Shown: one piece after another, positions 1 through 6,904 of the stretch
Layout: each line of letters starts with the position of its first letter
Position numbering within the stretch: the stretch's first letter is position 1
Source of the DNA: Pseudomonadota bacterium
Lineage (GTDB): Bacteria > Desulfobacterota > Binatia > UBA9968
Direction: 5' to 3'
Length of the DNA stretch: 52,670 bases
Assembly (NCBI GenBank): GCA_021324155.1
Contig: JAJPJQ010000039.1
Coordinates: forward strand, 1 to 52,670
Translations under genes and position numbers: made by a program
The notes under the pieces: model-generated
What the model was told of the DNA's origin: nothing
What the model saw: only the letters and a program-made list of their open reading frames with translations
The model's database searches: none

Positions 1-14
1 ATGTTAAAAGCTTG

Positions 15-100
15 TGGTGCCGGTGAAGGGACTTGAACCCCCACGGAGTTGCCTCCATCGGATTTTGAGTCCGACGCGTCTGCCGTTCCGCCACACCGGC
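15..100 (-). tRNA. tRNA-Leu (anticodon CAA)
   Basis: Read on the minus strand, a class II tRNA folds here. The acceptor stem GCCGGTG (100-94) pairs with CACCGGC (25-19). The anticodon stem TCGGA/TCCGA encloses the loop CTCAAAA with anticodon CAA at 67-65. A long variable arm and a T-arm with GGTTCAAGTCC follow. The discriminator base is A at 18 and CCA is encoded at 17-15. The long variable arm and CAA anticodon identify a leucine tRNA reading UUG. It is transcribed away from the neighbouring lipoprotein gene. Confidence 0.95.
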
Positions 101-208
101 CGAGCTTTATTTGATAACGCAGGTCCGCTGCGCGGTCAACTCGCCGGCTTGCGGTTTGCCTTAACGCTTCTTAGGTGATCTCCGAGGGCAAATTCAGTAT
201 TTATCCGA

Positions 209-236
209 TTGTTCGGTCTTCGACCGGCGATATAGT
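209..236 (+). promoter_or_regulatory. Candidate sigma70 promoter of the BON lipoprotein gene
   Basis: TTGTTC (209-214) and TATAGT (231-236) are separated by 16 bases and lie about 40 bases before the lipoprotein start. The -10 matches five of six consensus positions; the -35 is weaker. The rest of the gap between the tRNA and the gene shows nothing else recognisable. Confidence 0.4.
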
Positions 237-277
237 TTCAGGTGGAGGTTTTGAGTTTAGGCGGAAAGGGGGTGTGA

Positions 278-592
278 ATGATGAGACGGATGTTGAACGG
301 TTTTATTGCGGTGCTGTTCGTGCTGTCGTTGGCCGGCTGCCAGACGATGACGGGCAAATCGGCCGGAGCCAACGTCGACGACGCGACGCTCACCGCGCGC
401 GTGAAGACGAAGCTCGTGTCGGAGAAGGCGGCGAATTTGACCCGCATCGACGTCGACACGAACAACGGCGTCGTTTATTTGAACGGTTCCGTGCAGACGC
501 CGCAGCAAAAGGCGCAAGCCGAAGATCTGGCGCGGGGCACGGATGGCGTGAAGAAGGTCATCAATAACCTGCAGGTCTCGCAACGCGGCTGA
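278..592 (+). CDS. BON-domain lipoprotein (OsmY-like)
   Basis: 104 residues. The N-terminus is a type II signal peptide: basic start, hydrophobic run from about residue 8 to 18, then lipobox L18-A19-G20-C21, so Cys21 would be lipidated and the protein membrane-anchored facing the periplasm. Residues about 36-101 form one BON domain (pattern DDATLTARVKTKL, then VDTNNGVVYLNGSV and a final VINNLQV). BON domains are phospholipid-associated modules of OsmY/DolP-type envelope-stress proteins; single-domain lipoproteins like this are common. The start is preceded by a GGAAAGGGGG Shine-Dalgarno run. ATG occurs twice in a row, so the start could be one codon later. The exact function is unknown. Confidence 0.88.
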   Translation: MMRRMLNGFIAVLFVLSLAGCQTMTGKSAGANVDDATLTARVKTKLVSEKAANLTRIDVDTNNGVVYLNGSVQTPQQKAQAEDLARGTDGVKKVINNLQVSQRG

Positions 593-603
593 TCGAGCGA
601 AGA

Positions 604-638
604 GGCGCCGGCGGACAGCAAGATCGTCCGCCGGCGCC
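604..638 (+). terminator. Strong 13-bp GC hairpin after the BON lipoprotein
   Basis: GGCGCCGGCGGAC (604-616) and GTCCGCCGGCGCC (626-638) are perfect inverse complements around a 9-base loop, starting 11 bases after the stop codon. No T-run follows, so this is not a canonical intrinsic terminator. It may act as an mRNA 3' stabiliser or as a terminator not needing a U-tract. Confidence 0.5.
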
Positions 639-700
639 GGGGCCGTCATTCAATCCGCTCCGTTATTCATCTGTTCACCGCCCTTTCGAAGGAGATTTCC

Positions 701-1009
701 ATGGCATGTCTATCGCGATTCAGCTTCCAGGCGGTTCCGGGAAAAACCGGCGAAGTCGAGGATGCGCTCAAAAAGCTGCGCGAACTGGTGGTCAGCGCCG
801 GCGGCAGCAAACCGAAAATTCTTCACACGCATTTCGCTTCGTTCGGCTCCCCCGACATCGTCTTCGAGCAGGAGGCGCCGGACCTCGCCACGCTGGAGAA
901 GCAGATCAATAAGCTTACCGACAACGGCGACTTCCAGGCATGGACAAAAAAGATGTCGGGTCTGCTGATTCACTCTCCCAAGCGCGAGATTTACCTGATC
1001 GTCGACTGA
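701..1009 (+). CDS. Small conserved hypothetical protein, possible dimeric alpha/beta barrel
   Basis: 102 residues, soluble, no signal peptide or membrane segment. A good Shine-Dalgarno (AAGGAG) lies 7 bases before the ATG. The alternation of strand and helix (FSFQAVPGK..., a helix with EDALKKLREL, then KILHTHFASFG, a second amphipathic helix, and a terminal REIYLIVD strand) suggests a ferredoxin-like fold of the dimeric alpha/beta-barrel type seen in antibiotic-biosynthesis-monooxygenase and EthD relatives. That assignment is from pattern only; I recognise no catalytic residues. It lies 46 bases before the superoxide dismutase on the same strand and may be co-transcribed with it. Confidence 0.75.
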   Translation: MACLSRFSFQAVPGKTGEVEDALKKLRELVVSAGGSKPKILHTHFASFGSPDIVFEQEAPDLATLEKQINKLTDNGDFQAWTKKMSGLLIHSPKREIYLIVD

Positions 1010-1055
1010 TCTCCGCAGCTTGTCCTTTCATGAATTAAACGCAGGAGGTAGTTCA

Positions 1056-1676
1056 ATGGGAAATAACGTCTACAAAGCGAAAAAGTTCAACCTTTCGGGC
1101 TTACAAGGCATTTCCGACAAAACGCTCGAGATGCATTTCGGCCTCTACGAAGGCTACGTCAAAAACACCAACCTCCTCACGGAGCAGCTGCTGGAGATGT
1201 CGCGCAATAAGAAAGCGTCGCCGACAAATCCTTCTTTTACCGAGATTAAGCGCCACCTGGGGTTCGAATACGGCGGGATGGTGTTGCACGAATACTATTT
1301 CGGCAATCTCGCTCCCAAGGGCAAAGGCAACCTGTCGAGCGAGCTCAAGCGCGCCCTGGAAGAAAGCTTCGGCGGCTTCGACGCGTGGAAAGCCGATTTC
1401 GTCGCCACCGGCGGCATGCGCGGTGTCGGTTGGTCGGTGCTTTACCAGGATCCGATGACCGGCAAGCTCTCCAACAACTGGATCGAGCTGCACGACATCG
1501 GCGTGCCTTCGGGCTTCAAGCCGATTCTCGTAATGGATGTGTGGGAACACGCGTTCATGCTGGACTACAAGCCATCGGAGCGCAGCAAATACATCGAGGC
1601 ATTCTGCGCGAATATAAACTGGGACGCGGTAAACCACTTTTTCTCAAGCACCGGCGCTGTCAGACCGGCGGCGTAA
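1056..1676 (+). CDS. Superoxide dismutase (Fe/Mn family)
   Basis: 206 residues from the ATG at 1056, chosen because AGGAGG lies 8 bases upstream; an upstream in-frame TTG has no such site. The enzyme dismutates superoxide to oxygen and hydrogen peroxide. Family ligands are visible: His27 (MHFGLYEGY), His78 (GGMVLHEYYF), Asp161 and His165 (DVWEHAF). GVGWSVLYQDP (residues 123-133) matches the C-terminal domain signature. No signal peptide is present, so it is cytosolic. The first motif is unusual: HFGLYEGYV is one residue shorter than the standard HxGKHHxxYV and lacks the second-sphere His. Whether iron or manganese is bound cannot be told from sequence. Confidence 0.93.
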   Translation: MGNNVYKAKKFNLSGLQGISDKTLEMHFGLYEGYVKNTNLLTEQLLEMSRNKKASPTNPSFTEIKRHLGFEYGGMVLHEYYFGNLAPKGKGNLSSELKRALEESFGGFDAWKADFVATGGMRGVGWSVLYQDPMTGKLSNNWIELHDIGVPSGFKPILVMDVWEHAFMLDYKPSERSKYIEAFCANINWDAVNHFFSSTGAVRPAA

Positions 1677-1846
1677 AGCCTAGTAGCGCATGACTCGGAC
1701 CGCGCGCATTACACCTTTCGGTGCCCGGACATTTTCTGAAAAATTAGACGCCCGCTCGCGCTCAGGTTTGCCAATCGATCGAGTGCGGAAGTAGTGTAAG
1801 TCTTCCTTAAGAAGAAATTTCACTTGGCCGTAGGGAGGCGGATTCG

Positions 1847-2449
1847 ATGTCGTTAACGGATAGTCATAGTATCCCCGGCTACACGTTCGGCACCGCTGAA
1901 GTTGCGAAGTCGCCGATCACGATGCGGGAGTGGGAGGAACTGCAGAAATCGGCGCTCTTTTCCGAGGAAGACGTTTTTTACTTGCGTTTTTCCGAGGCGG
2001 TGCTGGCCGACCAGGTGGACGACCTGCTCAAGACCTGGCGCGGCATCATCTTCGATCATCCGCATCTCCGCGCTTACGACGAAGATCCGAAGACGCACGA
2101 GGTCGATACCGAATACGCCAAGGCGGTTGGGAAGCGCTTCGGCCAATGGGTGCTCGACACCGCGCGGGCGAAGTACGATCAGGCCTGGCTCGATTATCAA
2201 TACGAGATCGGCCTCCGACATCACCGTTCGAAAAAGAACCAGACCGATAAAGGCCACACGCTCGGCCACATCCGCGCCCGCGATCTCTTCGCGTTCTGCG
2301 CCTCCATCGTGATCCCGATGAAGCCTTTTCTCGCAAAGAAGGGCCACCCAGCGGAAGTCGTCAACCGCATGTATGACGCGTGGTGGAAGTCAATGATTCT
2401 GCAGGCGACGCTGTGGATGCAGCCGTATATCCGCGAGGGCGATTTTTAG
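1847..2449 (+). CDS. Protoglobin (single-domain haem globin)
   Basis: 200 residues with the protoglobin layout: N-terminal IPGYTFGT (9-16), SPITMREWEELQKSALFSEED (22-42), and the proximal-histidine region YEIGLRHHRSKKN, where IGxxH points to His125 as the haem ligand. Length and the absence of any further domain match stand-alone protoglobins rather than globin-coupled sensors. Known members bind O2, CO and NO; a role in NO or O2 handling beside the superoxide dismutase is inference. AGGGAGG lies before the ATG. A weak promoter (TTGCCA 1768-1773, 18 bases, TAGTGT 1792-1797) lies in the 170-base gap upstream, which otherwise shows nothing. The gene converges on radA with 6 bases between stops. 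Confidence 0.9.
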   Translation: MSLTDSHSIPGYTFGTAEVAKSPITMREWEELQKSALFSEEDVFYLRFSEAVLADQVDDLLKTWRGIIFDHPHLRAYDEDPKTHEVDTEYAKAVGKRFGQWVLDTARAKYDQAWLDYQYEIGLRHHRSKKNQTDKGHTLGHIRARDLFAFCASIVIPMKPFLAKKGHPAEVVNRMYDAWWKSMILQATLWMQPYIREGDF

Positions 2450-2455
2450 GCAGAC

Positions 2456-3814
2456 TTAGAAAAGTTCTTTCCAGCAATCTTCGAGTGACGCAACGCCGTG
2501 GAGTTCGGGTGACTTCATGTGGCCCAACTGCGCGGCGTTGCTTTTCGGCAGGATCGCGCGCGTGAAGCCGAGCTTGCCGGCTTCCTTGACGCGCGCCTCG
2601 GCTTGCGCGATGCCGCGCACCTCGCCGGCAAGACCGATCTCGCCGAAAATGACGGTACGCGCATCGATCGGCTTCTCCTGATGGCTCGATCCAACCGCGG
2701 CGGCGATGCCGAGGTCGACCGCCGGCTCGTCCAACTGAACGCCGCCGGCGACGTTGACGAAGATATCCTGGTTAAAGAGCCGCGCACCCATTTTCTTTTC
2801 TAACACAGCGACAAGCAGCGCGACGCGGTTGTGATCGACGCCGATCGTCGTGCGTCGTGGCACGGCGAGAAACGACGGACTCACGAGCGCCTGAAGCTCG
2901 ACGAGAATCGGCCGCGTGCCTTCCATGCTACAGATAACGGCGGACCCGGGCGCTTTCAGCGGCCGCTCCATCAAAAACAGCTCCGATGGATTCGCCACCT
3001 CGCTAAGGCCGCTTTCCTTCATCTCGAAAACGCCGATCTCGTTGGTTGAGCCGAAGCGGTTCTTCACCGCGCGGAGGATTCTAAAATTATGGCCGCGATC
3101 GCCCTCGAAATAGAGCACGGTGTCGACCATGTGCTCCAGGACGCGCGGGCCCGCGAGGGCGCCGTCCTTGGTCACATGGCCGATGAGAAACGTGCTGAGG
3201 CCGGTCTTTTTCGCGAGCGTGATGATCGCGCCCGAGCATTCGCGCACTTGGGCGATGCTGCCGGGCGCCGACGGCAACGCGGAAGAGAAGATCGTCTGGA
3301 TCGAATCGATGACGAGCACCTGCGGGCGGATTTTTTTGATCTGCTCCAGGATTTTGTCCAGCGCCGTCTCGCTCAGCACGAACAGCTTGGGCGCGTCGAT
3401 GCCTAAGCGCTCGGCGCGCATCTTGATCTGGCGCGGCGATTCCTCGCCCGAGACGTAGAGGCACGTAAGGCCGGTGCGGCCGAGCGCGGCGAATGCCTGG
3501 ATGAGCAGCGTCGATTTGCCGATGCCCGGATCGCCGCCGATGAGCGTCACCGATCCGGGCACGAGGCCGCCGCCGAGCACGCGGTCGAACTCGCCGATGC
3601 CCGAGAACACGCGATCCTGCTCATCGGTCGATATCGCCGTGATCGCGGTCGAATCTTCATGGCCGAAGCCGTCGTCGGCGCGCGCGTTGACCGAGCGCTC
3701 GAGTTTTTCCTCGACCATCGTGTTCCATTGATTGCAATCGGGGCACTTGCCGAGCCACTTCGGCGACTGCGAGCCGCAGTTCTGGCAGGAGAAGACGACG
3801 CGCGCTCTGGCCAT
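2456..3814 (-). CDS. radA: DNA repair protein RadA/Sms
   Basis: 452 residues, normal for RadA. In order: a four-cysteine zinc finger (C10, C13, C24, C27), a RecA-like ATPase with Walker A GDPGIGKS (94-101) and Walker B LVID (167-170), the RadA signature KNRFG (251-255), and a C-terminal Lon-protease-like domain without peptidase function, carrying VNVAGGVQLDEPAVDLGIA and FGEIGLAGEVRG. RadA is a hexameric branch-migration helicase acting in homologous recombination in the cytoplasm. It is followed on the strand by no close partner; the next upstream gene starts 11 bases away and is probably in the same transcript. Confidence 0.97.
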   Translation of the reverse strand: MARARVVFSCQNCGSQSPKWLGKCPDCNQWNTMVEEKLERSVNARADDGFGHEDSTAITAISTDEQDRVFSGIGEFDRVLGGGLVPGSVTLIGGDPGIGKSTLLIQAFAALGRTGLTCLYVSGEESPRQIKMRAERLGIDAPKLFVLSETALDKILEQIKKIRPQVLVIDSIQTIFSSALPSAPGSIAQVRECSGAIITLAKKTGLSTFLIGHVTKDGALAGPRVLEHMVDTVLYFEGDRGHNFRILRAVKNRFGSTNEIGVFEMKESGLSEVANPSELFLMERPLKAPGSAVICSMEGTRPILVELQALVSPSFLAVPRRTTIGVDHNRVALLVAVLEKKMGARLFNQDIFVNVAGGVQLDEPAVDLGIAAAVGSSHQEKPIDARTVIFGEIGLAGEVRGIAQAEARVKEAGKLGFTRAILPKSNAAQLGHMKSPELHGVASLEDCWKELF

Positions 3815-3825
3815 GAATCGGGCGG

Positions 3826-4758
3826 TCAGCTTTTACCGCTCCACAGATGCCGGAACTGGGCGGCGACGACGTCTTCGTAGGCCGCATCGTGCGCGAGCAG
3901 TCCCATGTCCATTGCGAAGCGGTTCATGTTGCGGACGGTTTCCTCGGAGATCGTCGCATCGTAGTAGGGGAGATCGCGCTCGATGAGCTGCGCGATGATC
4001 TCGGCTTCCGACGCCGGAAAGACGCGGCGCCCGATCGCCGTCGCCCGCTTCGGGTCCTCGCGCAGCGCTTGCTGCGCCTTGACGAGCGCGCGCACGGCGG
4101 CGGCGGCGCTCTCCGGCTCGCGCTGGATCAGCGCTTCGGTCGTGATCAGTGCGGGGAACGTGTAATGGAGCGCAGCCTCGGGCGCGAGGCCGCGGCGTAC
4201 ATCGAGGATGATCTTGCCCACGCCTTTGCGTACGGCGATCTCGGCGCCCATGGCGTTCGCCCAGAAGCCGTCGATCGCGCCCTCTTCCAGCGCTTTCGCC
4301 GCCGTTAGACCGAAAGACACCGTCGCGCCGGTCGCGCCGGGTACCGGCGCGATATGCACACCGTCGCGTGCGAGATCGAGGCCGGCTTCGAGCAGCAGCC
4401 GCTTCAGGCCCAGGTCGACTCCCGGCGCGGCGCCGATCCGCAGCCCTTTCAGCGCCGAGACGTCGCCGCGCTGCGCGTCGATGTCGGCGCGCAGCACGAG
4501 CAGCCAGTACATGCGTTGCGCGAGCGCGCCGAGCAGCTTCGCGCCGCGCCAGTCGGTGAACGCCATCAGCGTCGCGTGCGCCGAGCCGGCGACGAAGTCG
4601 AGCGCGCCGTCGCGCAGCGCTTCCATTAATTTAGGGACGGGGAAAAGTAGCTCGACCTTGTCGATGTCGAGACCTTCCGCCTTGAAGAAGCCGAGCTCGG
4701 CGGCGGCGATCGCGGGAAAATAGGAATTCGAGATCAGGTCGGGAACGGCGATGCGCAT
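3826..4758 (-). CDS. NMT1/SsuA-like substrate-binding protein without signal peptide
   Basis: 310 residues. MRIAVPDLISNSYFPAIAAAELGFF-AEGLDI is the start of the NMT1/THI5-like (nitrate/sulfonate/taurine ABC transporter) periplasmic-binding fold, with later GLRIGAAPGVDLGLKRLL and GAIDGFWANAMGAEIAV elements. Unlike a normal binding protein it begins straight with the first beta strand. There is no signal sequence, and an in-frame TGA lies four codons upstream of the ATG, so no extension was missed. No permease or ATPase gene is adjacent. It may be cytoplasmic and work as a sensor or THI5-like enzyme, but this is unproven. No clear Shine-Dalgarno is visible. Confidence 0.82.
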   Translation of the reverse strand: MRIAVPDLISNSYFPAIAAAELGFFKAEGLDIDKVELLFPVPKLMEALRDGALDFVAGSAHATLMAFTDWRGAKLLGALAQRMYWLLVLRADIDAQRGDVSALKGLRIGAAPGVDLGLKRLLLEAGLDLARDGVHIAPVPGATGATVSFGLTAAKALEEGAIDGFWANAMGAEIAVRKGVGKIILDVRRGLAPEAALHYTFPALITTEALIQREPESAAAAVRALVKAQQALREDPKRATAIGRRVFPASEAEIIAQLIERDLPYYDATISEETVRNMNRFAMDMGLLAHDAAYEDVVAAQFRHLWSGKS

Positions 4759-4761
4759 CGA

Positions 4762-4830
4762 AAAATCTCAAATCTCAAATTTCATATCTCATATCGCAAA
4801 CCATCTTTGAGATCTGAGATTTGAGATTCA
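4762..4830. repeat. A/T-rich palindromic spacer element 1
   Basis: Tandem AATCTCA-type heptamers on the left are mirrored by TGAGATT heptamers on the right. AATCTCAAATCTC (4764-4776) is perfectly inverse-complementary to GAGATTTGAGATT (4816-4828). Base composition contrasts sharply with the GC-rich genes on either side. It separates two minus-strand genes. Confidence 0.8.
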
Positions 4831-4852
4831 GAACCTAGCACTGCCTAGGTTC
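4831..4852 (-). terminator. Hairpin over the stop codon of the cysteine hydrolase gene
   Basis: GAACCTAG (4831-4838) and CTAGGTTC (4845-4852) form a perfect 8-bp stem with a 6-base loop. On the minus strand the stem contains the TAG stop of the cysteine hydrolase. No T-run follows. It may be a transcript-end or stability structure. Confidence 0.4.
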
Positions 4853-5561
4853 CGATGGGCTGCTCGGCGCGCCAGGAGCGGATGTATTGCACGATGTCTT
4901 CGACCGGCAGCACGTCGGCGTATTTCTGGTTCATGTCGAAGAGATTGATCGCGTGGCACGCCTCATGCCGGTCGAAGACGCACTCCTCGGCAACGATCAT
5001 GCGGAAGCGATAGGTCGTGCCCTCCACGACGCTCGCGCGCACACAGCCGCTCGTGCTCTCGCCGCATGCGATGACGGTGTCGACGCCGAGCTGGTTCAAA
5101 TGCGCGACCAAAGGCGTGCCCCAGAAGGCGCTCGGCGATAATTTTTTCAACACCGCCTCGCCGGGCATCGGCTCGACCTCGTCGATGATGTCGAACTTCC
5201 GACGCTCGCGGTCGAGCATCTCCGGCGACTTCTTGCCGCCGGCGCTGCGCCGAAACGACCATTCGTCGACCCCGGCGCCGCCGAGTCCTGTGACGTGGAT
5301 GATCGGAATGCGCGCCTCGCGCGCGGTGCGGAGCAGTGTCTGAATGTGCGGGATCGCGTTCCAACCGGCCATGCCGCAGCTGCCGGGCCAATCCTTGATC
5401 GCTTCCAGAACCGGCTGCGGCTTGTCGCCGAAGACCCAGCGGTAGAGATCGATAAGCAGCAGCGCCGGCTTCTTGCCGAAGCCGATCGGCCGCGGCTGCT
5501 TCATCCCGACGTGCGCCTTGTCCTGCTCTGTCAGAAAACGATCCCAGACTCGCTCGGCCAT
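4845..5561 (-). CDS. Isochorismatase-like cysteine hydrolase
   Basis: 238 residues, the usual length of the isochorismatase/nicotinamidase/N-carbamoylsarcosine amidase superfamily. The catalytic triad can be read: Asp38 (ALLLIDLY), Lys140 (KLSPSAFWGT) and Cys173 (GESTSGCVRASVVEG), followed by the conserved post-cysteine helix and IVAEECVFDR. Such enzymes hydrolyse amides, carbamoyl amides or isochorismate; the substrate cannot be fixed from sequence. The protein is cytosolic. AAGGAGG lies 7 bases before the ATG. It lies 86 bases upstream of the orphan binding protein on the same strand, so a link between binding and breaking down a small nitrogen compound is possible but only inferred. Confidence 0.9.
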   Translation of the reverse strand: MAERVWDRFLTEQDKAHVGMKQPRPIGFGKKPALLLIDLYRWVFGDKPQPVLEAIKDWPGSCGMAGWNAIPHIQTLLRTAREARIPIIHVTGLGGAGVDEWSFRRSAGGKKSPEMLDRERRKFDIIDEVEPMPGEAVLKKLSPSAFWGTPLVAHLNQLGVDTVIACGESTSGCVRASVVEGTTYRFRMIVAEECVFDRHEACHAINLFDMNQKYADVLPVEDIVQYIRSWRAEQPIGT

Positions 5562-5647
5562 GAAACACCTCCTTCGAACGCTCCATGTCTATCACCCTGC
5601 GAATTCGAGGGTCAAGCAGCGCGCGCTGTTTGCGCGCTTTCCGCCGG

Positions 5648-5653
5648 TATAAT
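5648..5653 (+). promoter_or_regulatory. Consensus -10 box immediately before bioF
   Basis: A perfect TATAAT ends only 15 bases before the bioF ATG at 5669. No good -35 is present 16-18 bases upstream (CTGTTT at 5626-5631 is the nearest). If transcription starts about 7 bases after the -10, the mRNA leader would be under 10 bases and too short for a normal Shine-Dalgarno, implying leaderless or near-leaderless translation. Confidence 0.45.
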
Positions 5654-5668
5654 AAATCTATTGGTTCG

Positions 5669-6829
5669 ATGTCCGACGCTTTTACCGAAGCCATCGACGC
5701 GCTCAAACGCGGTGATCTTTACCGCCGGCTGCGCCGTGTCGACGGCGACCAGGGTCCCGAAATTGTCCTCGACGGTCGCAAGGCGCTGAACTTTTCCTCC
5801 AATAACTATCTAGGGCTTGCGACGCATCCTGTGCTAAAAAAAGCGGCGCAAGACGCGGTCGAGCGCTACGGCTGCGGCTCGGGGGCTTCGCGGCTCATCT
5901 CCGGCAACATGGTGCTTTACGAGGAGCTCGAAGCGAAAATCGCGAAGCTTAAAAGCGCCGCAGCGGCGCTGGTGCTCAACTCCGGCTATCAGGCGAACGT
6001 CGGCATCATGCCAGCGCTCGCCGGCGAAGGGGACACGATCTTCAGCGACGCGCTGAATCACGCAAGTATCATCGACGGCTGCCGCCTCGCGCGCGCAAAG
6101 ACGGTCGTCTACCCACACTGCGACGTGGGGTATTTGAACGACGCGTTGAAGAGTGCGCCGCAAGGCGGGCGCAAGCTCATCGTGACCGAGACGATCTTCA
6201 GCATGGACGGCGACGAGGCGCCGTTGGCCGACATCGTCGCCGTCGCAGAGCGACACGGCGCGCTGATCATGATCGACGAGGCGCACGCAACCGGCGTTTT
6301 CGGCCCGAACGGCGCCGGCGTCGCGGCGCAGCTTGGACTTGCGGAGCGTATTGCCGTTCAGATGGGCACCTTGGGCAAGGCGCTCGGCGGCTTCGGCGCT
6401 TACGTCGGATGCAGCGCAGCGCTGCGCGAATTTCTCATCAATCGCTGCCGCAGCTTCATCTTTGCGACCGCCTTGCCGCCGGCCGTGCTCGCCGCCGGGA
6501 GCGCCGCGGTCGATCTTCTTTATAACGAGCCGCAGCGCCGATTGGCGCTCTGGCACAATATCCGTGCGCTGCGCGAAGGCTTTCGCGCGCTGGGGTTTTC
6601 CATCGACGCGAGTGAGAGTCAGATCCTGCCGCTCGTCATCGGCGACGCCGGAAAGTGCATGGCGTTCGCCGAGCTTCTGCTGGAAAAAGGAATCTTCGTT
6701 CAGGGTATTCGGCCGCCGACGGTGCCGGAAGGCACCTCGCGTCTACGGGTGACGGCGATGGCGACGCATACGCACGAGCATCTCCGCCGCGCACTCGACG
6801 CTTTCGAACACGTTCGAAAGCAATTTTGA
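5669..6829 (+). CDS. bioF: 8-amino-7-oxononanoate synthase
   Basis: 386 residues from ATG 5669. A start at 5585 would add 28 residues unlike any BioF N-terminus. The enzyme condenses pimeloyl thioester with alanine using pyridoxal phosphate, the first step of biotin ring assembly. Alpha-oxoamine synthase features: NFSSNNYLGL (41-50), GSGASRLISGN (70-80), LNHASIIDG around His131, IDEAHATGVFG with Asp203, and the Schiff-base lysine Lys237 in TLGKALGG. It is first in a bioF-bioA-bioD operon; bioB and the pimeloyl genes (bioC/bioH) are not in the window. Confidence 0.96.
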   Translation: MSDAFTEAIDALKRGDLYRRLRRVDGDQGPEIVLDGRKALNFSSNNYLGLATHPVLKKAAQDAVERYGCGSGASRLISGNMVLYEELEAKIAKLKSAAAALVLNSGYQANVGIMPALAGEGDTIFSDALNHASIIDGCRLARAKTVVYPHCDVGYLNDALKSAPQGGRKLIVTETIFSMDGDEAPLADIVAVAERHGALIMIDEAHATGVFGPNGAGVAAQLGLAERIAVQMGTLGKALGGFGAYVGCSAALREFLINRCRSFIFATALPPAVLAAGSAAVDLLYNEPQRRLALWHNIRALREGFRALGFSIDASESQILPLVIGDAGKCMAFAELLLEKGIFVQGIRPPTVPEGTSRLRVTAMATHTHEHLRRALDAFEHVRKQF

Positions 6830-6904
6830 ATTATAAGTTTGGAATTTTCAATTGAGGAGATCGGAAATTCAGCATTCAACATTCAAAATTCAACATTAAT
6901 TCTC
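6830..6904. repeat. A/T-rich spacer element 2 between bioF and bioA
   Basis: About 75 bases made of ATTCAAC/ATTCAAA/ATTCAGC units on the right half and TTGAATT/GGAATTTTC on the left half, giving short inverse-complementary arms (TTGAATT with AATTCAA). It lies inside an operon whose next junction (bioA-bioD) overlaps, so it looks inserted rather than regulatory. Translation could pass in frame through it from 6839, but that 22-residue extension to BioA is not family-like. Confidence 0.7.

Noticed and set aside
15-100. tRNA-Leu as an integration site of a mobile element
   Set aside because: No integrase gene and no second copy of the tRNA 3' end found in the window.
175-567. 130-codon frame overlapping the BON lipoprotein
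   Set aside because: Arg-rich shadow in another frame; the lipoprotein frame has a ribosome site, lipobox and domain.
4762-4830. CRISPR-like or MITE call for the A/T-rich repeats
   Set aside because: Units are only 6-8 bases, without regular spacers, and the copies do not share sequence or clear target-site duplications; kept as generic repeats.
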